A program made the position numbers and the translations under genes. From assembly GCF_007744075.1 (NCBI RefSeq), contig NZ_CP036266.1, positions 7,530,564 to 7,594,563 of the forward strand: a stretch of 64,000 nucleotides of DNA. Direction: 5' to 3'. Each line of letters opens with the position of its first letter. The stretch's first letter is position 1. Shown in pieces: positions 55,968 through 64,000 of this stretch. This DNA comes from Gimesia chilikensis (lineage in GTDB: Bacteria; Planctomycetota; Planctomycetia; Planctomycetales; Planctomycetaceae). A model generated the notes under the pieces. The model ran no database searches. It saw only the letters and a program-made list of their open reading frames with translations, and was not told the origin of the DNA.

Positions 55968-56552
55968 TCACACTTTTTCAATTTGCCAGTATTCCAGCTC
56001 TGAAGGTGTCGGACGGCTGAAGATCTCAATCAGGACCGTCACTTTACCACTGGCTTCATCAATAGCATCAATCGTGCCTTCAAAGCCTTCAAACGCACCA
56101 TCTTTAATTTTGACTACATCGCCTGTCTGGAAATCCAGTTTGATTTTGACAGGTGTTTCTTCCTTGGTCTCTTCACGACCCAGCATACGGGAAATTTCAT
56201 GTTCCTGCATCGGAATTGGCTGACCAGCGGCCCCGGTAAAGTCACCAACGCCATTCGTTGATCGCACCAGATACCAGCTGTCATCATTCAACTCCACCTG
56301 GATCATCAGATAACCAGGGTAAAGTTTGCGTTCATAAACGCGCTTCTTACCACCTTTTGTTTCAACTACTTTTTCCGTGGGGATAATAATCTCCCCAAAG
56401 TACTCTTCCAGGCCGTCCCGCTTAATTCCCCGCAACAGGGCATCACGAATCGATTTTTCGCGGTTGCTTTGTACCTTCAGTACGTACCACTGCCGCTTCT
56501 CTGATCCCTCTGCATTTTCAGAGGTTGGTTCAGAATCCGAATCATTACTCAT
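55968..56552 (-). CDS. nusG: transcription factor NusG
   Basis: 194 residues. The NGN domain ([40 protein letters not shown]) and the KOW domain ([20 protein letters not shown]) are intact. A short acidic extension precedes the core ([15 protein letters not shown]). Links RNA polymerase to ribosomes or Rho. Between secE and rplK, the usual place. Confidence 0.97.
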   Translation of the reverse strand: MSNDSDSEPTSENAEGSEKRQWYVLKVQSNREKSIRDALLRGIKRDGLEEYFGEIIIPTEKVVETKGGKKRVYERKLYPGYLMIQVELNDDSWYLVRSTNGVGDFTGAAGQPIPMQEHEISRMLGREETKEETPVKIKLDFQTGDVVKIKDGAFEGFEGTIDAIDEASGKVTVLIEIFSRPTPSELEYWQIEKV

Positions 56553-56727
56553 GAGACACCTTCAATCAGACCTTTGACGACAATAAAAGCCCTGATTTTA
56601 CTCGAATGCGACAAACAAAGAGACCGCCAAAACCGGAATCGCCCATAATGAGCAGGAAGACCATTTTATTCAAGAAGCAGAGATCAAAAAATCTCTGTTA
56701 TTCGCTGAATGCCGGCCACATCCTGCT

Positions 56728-57159
56728 TCAAATCCTGAGAAAGCCGATCAACTGGAAGAGGGCCTGCCAGAACAGATCGAATGCCAGTAGCAGAAACGCC
56801 AGCAGAAACATGACCACAATCACGACTGTCGTTGAACGCCACAGCTGCTCCTTGGTTGCCCAAGTCACCTTGCTCACCTCGGCTTCCACCGAAATCAGGA
56901 AGTCAGCAAACCGGGGAAAATTCACCAGACGGTATGCCAACCATGCGGAAATCACGACCACTCCGACCGCAATCCCTTTCTGCAGCCCTGCAGACATTCC
57001 CAGGGGCAACACGTTATACAGCGAATAGGCGCCAAAAATCGCCACGGCCACCAGGCCGATCGCAGTTAACTGACGCACCAGGCGCCCCTGATTCCTTTTA
57101 TATAAACCACCACTAACCAGAGTGGCAGAAAATGCTTGTTCCGATTTGGATTTAGCCAT
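56728..57159 (-). CDS. secE: preprotein translocase subunit SecE, extended
   Basis: 143 residues; E. coli SecE has 127 and most bacterial forms about 60. Two N-terminal hydrophobic segments (about 30-50 and 60-80) come before the conserved core (FADFLISVEAEVSKVTWATK, then a final membrane helix LLAFLLLAFDLFW). So it has three helices, like the E. coli type. Partner of SecY. Confidence 0.95.
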   Translation of the reverse strand: MAKSKSEQAFSATLVSGGLYKRNQGRLVRQLTAIGLVAVAIFGAYSLYNVLPLGMSAGLQKGIAVGVVVISAWLAYRLVNFPRFADFLISVEAEVSKVTWATKEQLWRSTTVVIVVMFLLAFLLLAFDLFWQALFQLIGFLRI

Positions 57160-57287
57160 GAGACCGACTTACTAACTACCAGATACCTATGGTGTGAACC
57201 ACTGGAACCGCAAACCTGTTTTCCTGAGCCAACACTCGACTGAACCGAATCAGCCAGCGCCAACATCAACAGTAAAACTTCAATAAA

Positions 57288-57360
57288 CACGGGCGGAGGG
57301 ACTTGAACCCCCAACCGCTGGATTTGGAATCCAGTGCTCTGCCAATTGAGCTACACCCGT
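57288..57360 (-). tRNA. tRNA-Trp (anticodon CCA)
   Basis: 73 bases. Acceptor ACGGGTG / CGCCCGT, D arm with GCTC-GAGC, anticodon stem CTGGA/TCCAG with CCA in the loop, T arm GGGGGTTCAAGTCCC, and G73, which is the tryptophan identity base. Between rpmG and secE, as in many bacteria. Confidence 0.96.
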
Positions 57361-57449
57361 CCACAACATTGAACTGACCAAACAGATTTGACCACCGGAA
57401 GTAACTCGAAACAACGCACACCAGCTCACAAAATCCCGGTCAGCAAGCC

Positions 57450-57605
57450 TTATTTCTTGCGCGACTCTTTGTGCAATGTGTGACGCCGCAGCTTGGGGCA
57501 GTATTTCATCAATGAAAGCCGCTCAGTGCCGCGAGTCTCCTTACTGACCCGATAGTTTCTCATACCAGTCTCAGTACACTCTAACCAAACATATTCACGT
57601 GCCAT
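57450..57605 (-). CDS. rpmG: 50S ribosomal protein bL33
   Basis: 51 residues: MAREYVWLECTETGMRNYRV then SKETRGTERLSLMKYCPKLR. bL33 normally has either four Cys (zinc form) or none; here only Cys10 and Cys36 remain, one from each pair, suggesting a form losing its zinc. Too short for a 60-residue cutoff. Between tuf and tRNA-Trp. Confidence 0.96.
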   Translation of the reverse strand: MAREYVWLECTETGMRNYRVSKETRGTERLSLMKYCPKLRRHTLHKESRKK

Positions 57606-57660
57606 AACAGCCCTCAGTCCCCACGGACATCAATTTCACAAATCAACTGTAACTTGAAGA

Positions 57661-57688
57661 TGTCCACCCTGCCAAAACAGGGTGGACA
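57661..57688. other. strong hairpin between tuf and rpmG
   Basis: Perfect 11-pair stem TGTCCACCCTG / CAGGGTGGACA with a six-base loop, 32 bases after tuf. It has no T run on either side, so it is more likely an RNA-processing or mRNA-stabilising structure than a terminator. Confidence 0.6.
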
Positions 57689-57720
57689 CCACTTATCTTC
57701 AAACCGAAGCGATCGTTCGA

Positions 57721-58917
57721 CTACTCGACGATCTTGGTAACCACACCAGAACCGACGGTACGACCACCTTCGCGAATCGCGAAACGGCTACCTTCGGACA
57801 TAGCAATTGGCTTACCGAGTTCAACTTCAACTTCAACGTTATCACCAGGCATACACATTTCTGCGCCACCCAGCAGCGTGGTTGAACCGGTTACGTCAGT
57901 AGTACGGAAGTAGAACTGAGGACGATACCCGTTGAAGAACGGAGTATGACGACCACCTTCTTCTTTGCTCAGTACGTATACCTGACCTTCGAACTTGGTG
58001 TGCGGAGGAATGGAACCGGGAGCAGCCAGAACCTGACCACGCTCGACGTCTTCCTTCTTGGTACCACGCAGCAGGATACCAACGTTGTCACCGGCCAGAC
58101 CCTGATCCAGAGTCTTCTGGAACATTTCAACACCGGTACAGGTTGTTTCCTGAGTGTCACGCAGACCGACGATTTCAACCTTGTCACCAACGTTGATCTT
58201 ACCAGCTTCGATACGACCGGTTACCACGGTACCACGACCAGCGATAGAGAACACGTCTTCGATCGCCATCAGGAACGGCTTGTCTGCTTCACGCTCTGGA
58301 GCAGGAATGTCAGCATCGAGAGCATCCATCAGCTCGCCAATGCAGGCGTTGAATTTTTCGTCGCCGGGGTTATCCAGAGCACCTTTGGCGTTACCACGAA
58401 CGATGGTAATGTCATCGCCGGGGAAACCGTACTTGGTCAGCAGCTCACGAATTTCCATTTCAACCAGCTCGAGCAGTTCTTCGTCATCAACCAGGTCACA
58501 CTTGTTGAGGAAGACAACCAGAGCAGGCACGTCAACCTGACGGGCCAGCAGGATGTGCTCACGAGTCTGGGGCATGGGACCATCAGCAGCAGACACAACC
58601 AGGATCGCACCATCCATCTGGGCAGCACCGGTGATCATGTTCTTGATGTAATCCGCGTGACCGGGACAGTCAATATGAGCGTAGTGGCGAGTTTCGCTTT
58701 CATATTCCACGTGACTCACAGCGATCGTCACAGTCTTGGTTTCGTCACGAACGGTTCCGCCCTTCGCAACATCAGCATAACTCTTGAGTTCAGCAAGACC
58801 CTTGTGAGCCTGAACTGCGAGCAGTGACGCAGTCAGAGTGGTCTTACCATGGTCGATGTGTCCAATCGTACCAACGTTTACGTGCGGCTTTGTTCGCTCA
58901 AAGACTTCCTTAGCCAT
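57721..58917 (-). CDS. tuf: translation elongation factor Tu
   Basis: 398 residues. GTPase motifs [40 protein letters not shown] and [14 protein letters not shown], then domains II and III ([40 protein letters not shown]). Brings aminoacyl-tRNA to the ribosome. Preceded by four tRNA genes, as in the E. coli tufB operon. Confidence 0.99.
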   Translation of the reverse strand: MAKEVFERTKPHVNVGTIGHIDHGKTTLTASLLAVQAHKGLAELKSYADVAKGGTVRDETKTVTIAVSHVEYESETRHYAHIDCPGHADYIKNMITGAAQMDGAILVVSAADGPMPQTREHILLARQVDVPALVVFLNKCDLVDDEELLELVEMEIRELLTKYGFPGDDITIVRGNAKGALDNPGDEKFNACIGELMDALDADIPAPEREADKPFLMAIEDVFSIAGRGTVVTGRIEAGKINVGDKVEIVGLRDTQETTCTGVEMFQKTLDQGLAGDNVGILLRGTKKEDVERGQVLAAPGSIPPHTKFEGQVYVLSKEEGGRHTPFFNGYRPQFYFRTTDVTGSTTLLGGAEMCMPGDNVEVEVELGKPIAMSEGSRFAIREGGRTVGSGVVTKIVE

Positions 58918-59058
58918 CTCTCTTTAAAACCCCTTTTTCAGGCCCGCACTCGAGGACCTGAACAATAAAACCAACAAAACAATTAGCGAGGTAAAAACAG
59001 GAGTCACCCCTCGCACGCAAGAGGCACACACCTCCTGAGAACCACATTTAACGATAAT

Positions 59059-59136
<78 letters not shown>

Positions 59137-59174
59137 AATTTTGAGAATTAAACCGAAACGCGTTTCTATTCAAA

Positions 59175-59245
59175 AGCGGGTGAAGGGAATCGAACCCTCA
59201 CGACCAGCTTGGAAGGCTGGGGCTCTACCATTGAGCTACACCCGC
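59175..59245 (-). tRNA. tRNA-Gly (anticodon TCC)
   Basis: 71 bases. Acceptor GCGGGTG / CACCCGC, anticodon stem CCAGC/GCTGG with TCC, T arm GAGGGTTCGATTCCCTT, and T73 (U73), a glycine identity base. Confidence 0.95.
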
Positions 59246-59286
59246 GTCTAATTTTACGTGACTCAGTCACTTCCAATTCTTTTGAA

Positions 59287-59368
59287 TGGGGGAAGCAGGA
59301 TTCGAACCTGCGAAGGCGTAGCCACCAGATTTACAGTCTGGCCCCTTTGGCCGCTCGGGAATTCCCCC
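59287..59368 (-). tRNA. tRNA-Tyr (anticodon GTA)
   Basis: 82 bases, class II with a long variable arm (GTGGCTACGCCTTC). Acceptor GGGGGAA / TTCCCCC, anticodon stem CCAGA/TCTGG with GTA, and A73. Confidence 0.95.
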
Positions 59369-59452
59369 TCCCAACCAGCCGAAGCTGGAAGTCACAAGTT
59401 GTAATCTGGCAACAATTTAAATAATAAAACTGCCTCAAATCGCAACTAAAAG

Positions 59453-59525
59453 AGCTAGCGGTGGGAATCGAACCCACAACCTTCGGTTTACAAAACCGAT
59501 GCTCTGCCGATTGAGCTACGCTAGC
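59453..59525 (-). tRNA. tRNA-Thr (anticodon TGT)
   Basis: 73 bases. Acceptor GCTAGCG / CGCTAGC, anticodon stem TCGGT/ACCGA with TGT, T arm GTGGGTTCGATTCCCAC. First gene of the whole supercluster. Confidence 0.95.
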
Positions 59526-59627
59526 CTGTCAAACTGAGACTAAACTAGCAGGCTTCAAGCCTCATGAACCTGAACAACTCGCCTGGCTAAAGAGGTACTT
59601 TCCCCGCCGAAACTCAGTAAGCAGCTC

Positions 59628-59655
59628 AATATAGCAATCAGGGACCTGCTTGCAA
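59628..59655 (-). promoter_or_regulatory. promoter of the tRNA-tuf operon
   Basis: The minus strand shows TTGCAA (59655-59650), 16-base spacer, TATATT (59633-59628), about 100 bases before the first tRNA. Confidence 0.5.
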
Positions 59656-59883
59656 GTGTGAACGACAGGCTGATTAGAAAAAATTGTTATCTTTTCTTAA
59701 TGCTCTATGCCTATGCGGTCTAAGATTTTCCAACTCATTGGAATCTGATTTCAGATCGGCAGAAAACGCCGCTTCGTCCATGGGTTTCACAGCCTACTGA
59801 CTTACCCCTTCAAGTTCAATAAACAAAGCTCGAAAGGCCTGCAATCCAGACAGAAAACCGGCGCACAGGTTCACAGCGCATAC

Positions 59884-59919
59884 AAAAAGCAGGCATGATT
59901 TCACAGAATCATGCCTGCT
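59884..59919 (-). terminator. intrinsic terminator of the sigma-factor gene
   Basis: Perfect 13-pair stem AGCAGGCATGATT (59888-59900) / AATCATGCCTGCT (59907-59919) followed on the minus strand by five T. Confidence 0.9.
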
Positions 59920-59972
59920 CAAGGGGAGAACTCACTAACAGATCCAGTTAACCGGAGCTGATGAGCCTGCTT

Positions 59973-61643
59973 TTATATTCCCGGGATTTCCACCCGCTCC
60001 ACCTGGGTAATCCGTCGCAGTTTTTTCAGAGCACGGGATTCCAATTGACGAATCCGTTCTTTCGTGACTCCGAAGCGATCGCCTACCTGTTCAAGTGTCT
60101 GAGGTTCATTGCGGGCATTCAAACCATAACGATAGATTAGAATATCCTTTTCCCGACCATCCAGCTGGTCCAGAATACTCATGATGACTGCATGTTGCTT
60201 CTGGTTAATTAACTCTTCCCGGTACTGACTTTCCCGTTCATCAGTCGACTGAAAGAACAGTTCGTCGTTCCCGGTACGGAACCGGTCGAGGACCTTGTAT
60301 TCCGCAGGAATTGACCGGGCGTAGTTTTTCATAATTGCCCAGCTGGCGTAGGTCGAGAATTTATTACCTTTGGTATAATCAAATTTCTCGATGGCACGAA
60401 TCAGAGACATGTTGCCGTCACTGACCATTTCGAAGAAGTTGCCGCCCGGACGAATGTGCCGCTTGGCAATCGAAACCACCAGTCGCAGGTTACTGCGGAT
60501 CAGGAAGTTCTTCACGTCCGTGCTCTCATCGAGCAGCTTCTCAATCTGATCCATGTCCCTGGCTTTCGGACGATTCGGATCCAGTTTTTCCTGAATCTGT
60601 GCTGCCTTGTATTTCAGGAAGTTCAATTTTCTGAAGTAATACGCCTCTTCTTCCCGCGTGAGCAGCGGAATGGAATACAGGCTGGCCAGGTACGGAGGCA
60701 GCCCGGGAGGCGTACGTACTTTTTCGTTCGACTTATCGACTTCCGGAGCCGGTCCCAGAATGACCTTTTCCGCACCGGACTGATCGAATTCGTCGCTGTG
60801 CATGTAATCAATGGTCTGGGCATGCAGACGTGCTGCCCGTGCTTCGGAGATAATCCGATAGATGCTGGCCTTGGTCCGGCAGTAACGCCGCGCCAGCTTA
60901 TCTACGGGAATGCCCCGCCGGAAGCTGTTGTAGATATCACGTTTCTGCTGATCCGTGATCTTTTCGGGTGCGTTCGGAAATATCGCCAATTCTGGATTCT
61001 CCCGATCAAAATTTTTCAGGGTATAGCGAATCGTTTCAGGTGAACGATTCATGTGCCGTGCGATACGACGACTGATCTCGGCGGGGCAGCCCCCATACCG
61101 GGCAAGTCGTCTGGCGCGACGTAAAATTTCTTCGCGATCTTCGTCACTCAACTGACTGAAATTCATGCTGCGGGCGACGTGGCCTTTATTGTTTTGCAGA
61201 TAACGATCCACGGACGATTTCAGAAAACCGACACGCATCCGACCATTAAACCGGAAGCGGCGGCTGACCAGCCCTTTATCGCGCCAACGGTCGACAGTCT
61301 TGGTAGAAATGTTGAACTTCTTACTCAGATCCTGGACAGTGAAAACGTCTTCTTCCACGTCTTCGACGTCAATCTCAGCGCTCTCGGACAGGTCCTCAAT
61401 GAAGCACCGCACATCATGCATGACGTCGCTGCCGTTGATCATCAGGTCCGGGTAGATCTCGGAGCGATATGTGGTGATCTGTTTGCAGATTTCCGGGTAC
61501 TGATACTCCTGCTCCAGATCAATCTCTGTGAGCAGAGCTTCTGCACGGTCCATTTGCGCCAACTTGACATCGTGAGGTGCATACTTCACCTGTTGATCTG
61601 CCAGCTGCTTCATGGCCGGATTGTTATATTTTGAACTGATCAT
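59973..61643 (-). CDS. sigma-70 family factor with long multi-HTH N-terminus
   Basis: 556 residues. The last 230 are a sigma-70 core: region 1.2 (about 325-350), region 2 (NFLIRSNLRLVVSIAKRHIR at 379-398, FSTYASWAIMKNYARSIPAE at 429-448) and region 4 (LDGREKDILIYRYGL, then FGVTKERIRQLESRALKKLR). Region 3 is short or missing. The first 300 residues are unusual: a MerR-like HTH at 100-150 (FTVQDLSKKFNISTKTVDRW), then two more HTH-like units at 186-212 (EISRRIARHMNRSPETIRYT) and 244-272 (IPVDKLARRYCRTKASIYRI). The N-terminal 90 residues are helical and acidic. Not a standard housekeeping sigma. Single gene with its own terminator. Confidence 0.88.
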   Translation of the reverse strand: MISSKYNNPAMKQLADQQVKYAPHDVKLAQMDRAEALLTEIDLEQEYQYPEICKQITTYRSEIYPDLMINGSDVMHDVRCFIEDLSESAEIDVEDVEEDVFTVQDLSKKFNISTKTVDRWRDKGLVSRRFRFNGRMRVGFLKSSVDRYLQNNKGHVARSMNFSQLSDEDREEILRRARRLARYGGCPAEISRRIARHMNRSPETIRYTLKNFDRENPELAIFPNAPEKITDQQKRDIYNSFRRGIPVDKLARRYCRTKASIYRIISEARAARLHAQTIDYMHSDEFDQSGAEKVILGPAPEVDKSNEKVRTPPGLPPYLASLYSIPLLTREEEAYYFRKLNFLKYKAAQIQEKLDPNRPKARDMDQIEKLLDESTDVKNFLIRSNLRLVVSIAKRHIRPGGNFFEMVSDGNMSLIRAIEKFDYTKGNKFSTYASWAIMKNYARSIPAEYKVLDRFRTGNDELFFQSTDERESQYREELINQKQHAVIMSILDQLDGREKDILIYRYGLNARNEPQTLEQVGDRFGVTKERIRQLESRALKKLRRITQVERVEIPGI

Positions 61644-62333
61644 TATTCCCCACCCTCTTTTATGAATGTTCCGGGAAACCCAGCGTGTCCGTCACAATGT
61701 TGTCTCCGGGTTTTCATCTCTTCTACGTATGAAAAGACGAATTTGAGAGTAAAAAGTTCACACATAAATTATTTTAGCCAAAGAAAGTTGGAATTCACCT
61801 GCAGATTGCCCTTTAAACCCGAAACCATCAACCATAACAAACGATATCCTGTTTATTATCATACACTTACAAAAGTGACGCGTAATTTACCTCCATACCG
61901 ACAAGAGCCCCTTCCCCCTTAAAAACAATACGATTTGCATTCCCAGGGGCTCCCCGAAATCACAAAAATGTGTGAAATATCTCACATTTCAAAGTCGACA
62001 CCCTGCCTTTAAAAATAGTATACATATGATTTGGCCGATTGTCAACCATCTTGTACACCACCCTGTTGCAGAAAACTCCCGAAGCATCCCCAGTGTACAT
62101 AAGGATCGAAATGAATAAATTTCTTACCACCAGCTACCGTGAATCCATCAAGATCTCTTTACCTTTGCTCACAGACAGATACGATGAAAGATGCTGGTTT
62201 CAGCAGTCTCTGAGCCTGGGGTGCTCTGTTACCGGTATCCCTGTCTAACATTAGTACGTATTTCGTGCGTTCTGCATTTGAAGTATCTCCGTTGGAAACT
62301 TCAGCATATTCTCTCTGAATAGCGGGTAATCTC
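61644..62333. other. AT-rich divergent intergenic region
   Basis: 690 bases with no gene that I can support. The main feature is a CRP-like palindrome (61967-61990). Small frames here lack ribosome sites and family resemblance. Confidence 0.55.
61967..61990. promoter_or_regulatory. CRP/FNR-type operator
   Basis: TGTGA (61971-61975), AATATC, TCACA (61982-61986) exactly matches the E. coli CRP half-sites and spacing. The match extends to a 24-base palindrome (AAATGTG to CACATTT) with two mismatched positions. It lies about 325 bases upstream of the sigma-factor start and 345 bases upstream of the DUF1549 gene. Confidence 0.55.
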
Positions 62334-63956
62334 ATGTTGCAGCGTGGTTCCAGTTCTCTCCGCAAGCGTCCTCATCAATGGATCATTCTGGTTACATTGA
62401 TTTGTTTGACGCTTTTGGCAACTTCTTCAGCAGCCCCCCGCAAGAACACCAAAAAGAAGCTCCCCCCACTGAATCTGCCTCCCCTGAAAACCCAGGAACA
62501 GAAGATGCAGCTGCTCGGCTACATTCGACAGAATATGCCCACGCTTCGGCAGGGAAGTCGCGTGAGCTTCAGCTCCCAGGACCTCGACAAAGCACTCGCA
62601 TTGGAGTTGGGAGACACTATTTCCCAGGCGGCACCGCTGATCGACGATGAAACCTTTATCCGTCGTGCCTCGCTGGATCTGACCGGCACCTTGCCCTCCG
62701 CCGAGAAAATCAAAACGTTCGTTGCTGATCAGAATTCAAATAAACGGTCTGACTACATTGATGAATTGCTTGAAACAGAAGCATACGCGCGTAAATGGGC
62801 CCGCTACTGGACCTCGGTCATTTTCTACGAAAGTGAAGCCAACAAGCGGCGGGTTAATCCCGAAGCGCTCGAAGACTGGCTCGCAGAGCAATTCCGTAAA
62901 GGCGCCCCCTGGGATTACATCACGGTCATGCTGATCTCAGCGACTCCCGAACGAAACAAGAAGAAAAAGAACGATTACGGTCAGGATTACGGGCCCAACA
63001 ACTTCGTCCTCGCCTGCGAAAACAAATCGACTGAACTGGCTTCCGAAACGGCCCGCATCTTCATGGGCATCAGCATTCAGTGCGCTGAATGTCACGATCA
63101 TCCCTTCGACAACTGGAAGCGAATTCAGTTCCACGAACTCGCCGCTTTCTTTCACCCCTACACCTACAAGATGCCCTCTCAGGAGGACCCCACTGTCAGC
63201 ACCGTAGTGAAACCCCGCTTCCTGCTCGGTGAAAAACCTTATGAAAACATGAAGTCCGATGCCCGTCGCGTCTCGATTGCCGCTTACCTCGCTTACAATC
63301 CTCAGAACTACTGGTTCGCCCGCTCTTATGTAAACCGTATCTGGAGTGAGCTGATTGGCGATGGCTTTTACGACGTAGACAGTCTGGGACCGGACGGCGA
63401 TGTCGTGCACAAGCCGATCGTCAATCGCATCGCGGCTAACTTCCGCTACAAGGATTTTGACCCGAAATGGGTCTTTCGGCTGATCATGAATTCCCAGGTC
63501 TATCAGAGGGAAATGCGGACCGTGGACTCCCCCTCCGAACTCTTTACAGCCATCCGTCCTTCCCGGCTGCGACCGGATGTGGTCGCCAATTCGGTATCGC
63601 ATGTGATCGGCGAAAATCCCCAGTTGCGGAAAGAGATCGACACCGTCTTCGACATGAATCCCTCTCTGCCCCAAAGCACCCTGGAAGGCTCGATTCAGCA
63701 GGCTCTACTGCTCATGAACCAGCGCGAACTCCAGCAGGCTTTATCACAGAGTGAACTCAAACAGAAGTTACTGGGTATCACATCGAACGAAGAACTGGTG
63801 CAGTCACTTTACCTGAATGTGCTGGCCCGTAATCCTACGCCGGATGAACTTCAGCGCAACGTCAGCTACCTGCAAGGCTCTGAAAAACGGGACGAAGCGG
63901 TAGAAGACCTGCTCTGGGTTCTCGTTAACTGCACCGAATTTCGTACCAAACGCTGA
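62334..63956 (+). CDS. secreted DUF1549/DUF1553 planctomycete protein
   Basis: 540 residues. A signal peptide (WIILVTLICLTLLATSSAA) is followed by DUF1549 (FIRRASLDLTGTLPSAEKIK, then YARKWARYWTSVIF) and DUF1553 (YNPQNYWFARSYVNRIWSEL, then DFDPKWVFRLIMNSQVYQRE). CAECH at 250-254 in AECHDHPFDNWKRIQFHELA is a haem-c-like motif. These families, often called PSCyt proteins, are abundant in planctomycetes and lie next to DUF1501 genes; a role in breaking down complex polymers has been suggested. It is shorter than many relatives. Confidence 0.88.
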   Translation: MLQRGSSSLRKRPHQWIILVTLICLTLLATSSAAPRKNTKKKLPPLNLPPLKTQEQKMQLLGYIRQNMPTLRQGSRVSFSSQDLDKALALELGDTISQAAPLIDDETFIRRASLDLTGTLPSAEKIKTFVADQNSNKRSDYIDELLETEAYARKWARYWTSVIFYESEANKRRVNPEALEDWLAEQFRKGAPWDYITVMLISATPERNKKKKNDYGQDYGPNNFVLACENKSTELASETARIFMGISIQCAECHDHPFDNWKRIQFHELAAFFHPYTYKMPSQEDPTVSTVVKPRFLLGEKPYENMKSDARRVSIAAYLAYNPQNYWFARSYVNRIWSELIGDGFYDVDSLGPDGDVVHKPIVNRIAANFRYKDFDPKWVFRLIMNSQVYQREMRTVDSPSELFTAIRPSRLRPDVVANSVSHVIGENPQLRKEIDTVFDMNPSLPQSTLEGSIQQALLLMNQRELQQALSQSELKQKLLGITSNEELVQSLYLNVLARNPTPDELQRNVSYLQGSEKRDEAVEDLLWVLVNCTEFRTKR

Positions 63957-63980
63957 CAGCTCAAACACGGGAATCACCCC

Positions 63981-64000
63981 ATGCAATCCGATGCGCTCCT
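63981..64000 (+). CDS. start of the next gene, probably DUF1501
   Basis: An ATG at 63981, 24 bases after the DUF1549/1553 stop, opens a frame of six codons (MQSDAL) to the window edge. DUF1501 genes usually follow DUF1549/1553 genes, so that identity is inferred from position only. Confidence 0.3.

Larger units (their letters stand above)
59526..59972. other. gap between sigma gene and tRNA-tuf operon
   Basis: 447 bases without a gene. It holds the promoter of the tRNA-tuf operon (59628-59655) and the terminator of the sigma-factor gene (59884-59919). Confidence 0.6.

Noticed and set aside
57946..58827. 293-codon plus-strand frame opposite tuf
   Set aside because: Antisense of EF-Tu, a known source of long false frames.
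62111..62248. Small plus-strand frame starting MNKFLTTSYRE
   Set aside because: No ribosome site of note and no family; falls in an AT-rich intergenic region.

Overview
The window looks like a chromosomal segment of a planctomycete, most likely Gimesia or a close relative. Supporting signs are a secreted DUF1549/DUF1553 protein with a CAECH motif at the right edge, two-BON-domain and zinc-ribbon/low-complexity proteins, an Asp-rich basic/acidic protein, a multi-HTH sigma-70 family factor, and ribosomal operons in a typical bacterial order that lack several usual members. The genus is an inference; the phylum is fairly secure.

Left part (1-26.6 kb), mostly single genes and small operons: a VOC-family protein (cut by the window edge); two tandem WSPDG beta-propeller proteins; a BlaI/MecI-type repressor with two TACA-N2-TGTA boxes and a 38-codon BlaR1/M56-like stub; a DUF2617-like protein; a Tyr-rich secreted protein; a CPBP protease overlapping an HD-GYP protein; cysE; an FHA protein; an ExbD-like coiled-coil protein; bioD; a zinc-ribbon membrane protein; a DegP/HtrA protease; rnc; a transglutaminase lipoprotein; a basic/acidic protein; a BON-domain protein; a lipoprotein; and a run of poorly known genes. 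That run includes an AT-rich two-gene module (24.4-25.9 kb) with a 2TM-GAF-like protein. Between rnc and the transglutaminase gene there is a candidate small RNA on the minus strand, preceded by a near-consensus sigma-54 promoter.

Middle and right part (26.7-59.5 kb): one continuous minus-strand information-processing supercluster. In transcription order it runs tRNA-Thr(TGT)-Tyr-Gly-Thr(GGT)-tuf-rpmG-tRNA-Trp-secE-nusG-rplKAJL-rpoBC-rpsLG-fusA-rpsJ-rplCDWB-rpsS-rplV-rpsC-rplP-rpmC-rpsQ-rplNXE-rpsH-rplFR-rpsE-rplO-secY-rpmJ-rpsMK-rpoA-rplQ. It joins what are the tufB, secE/nusG, beta, str, S10, spc and alpha operons in E. coli. Internal promoters (before the tRNAs, rpoB, rpsL, rpsJ and rpmJ), an intrinsic terminator between rpsG and fusA, and hairpins after tuf and rplL divide it into transcription units. 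rpsN, rpmD, rpsD, infA, map and adk are missing from their usual places.

Right edge (59.9-64 kb): the multi-HTH sigma factor; a 690-base AT-rich intergenic region holding a perfect CRP-type TGTGA-N6-TCACA palindrome; the DUF1549/DUF1553 gene; and the first bases of the next gene.
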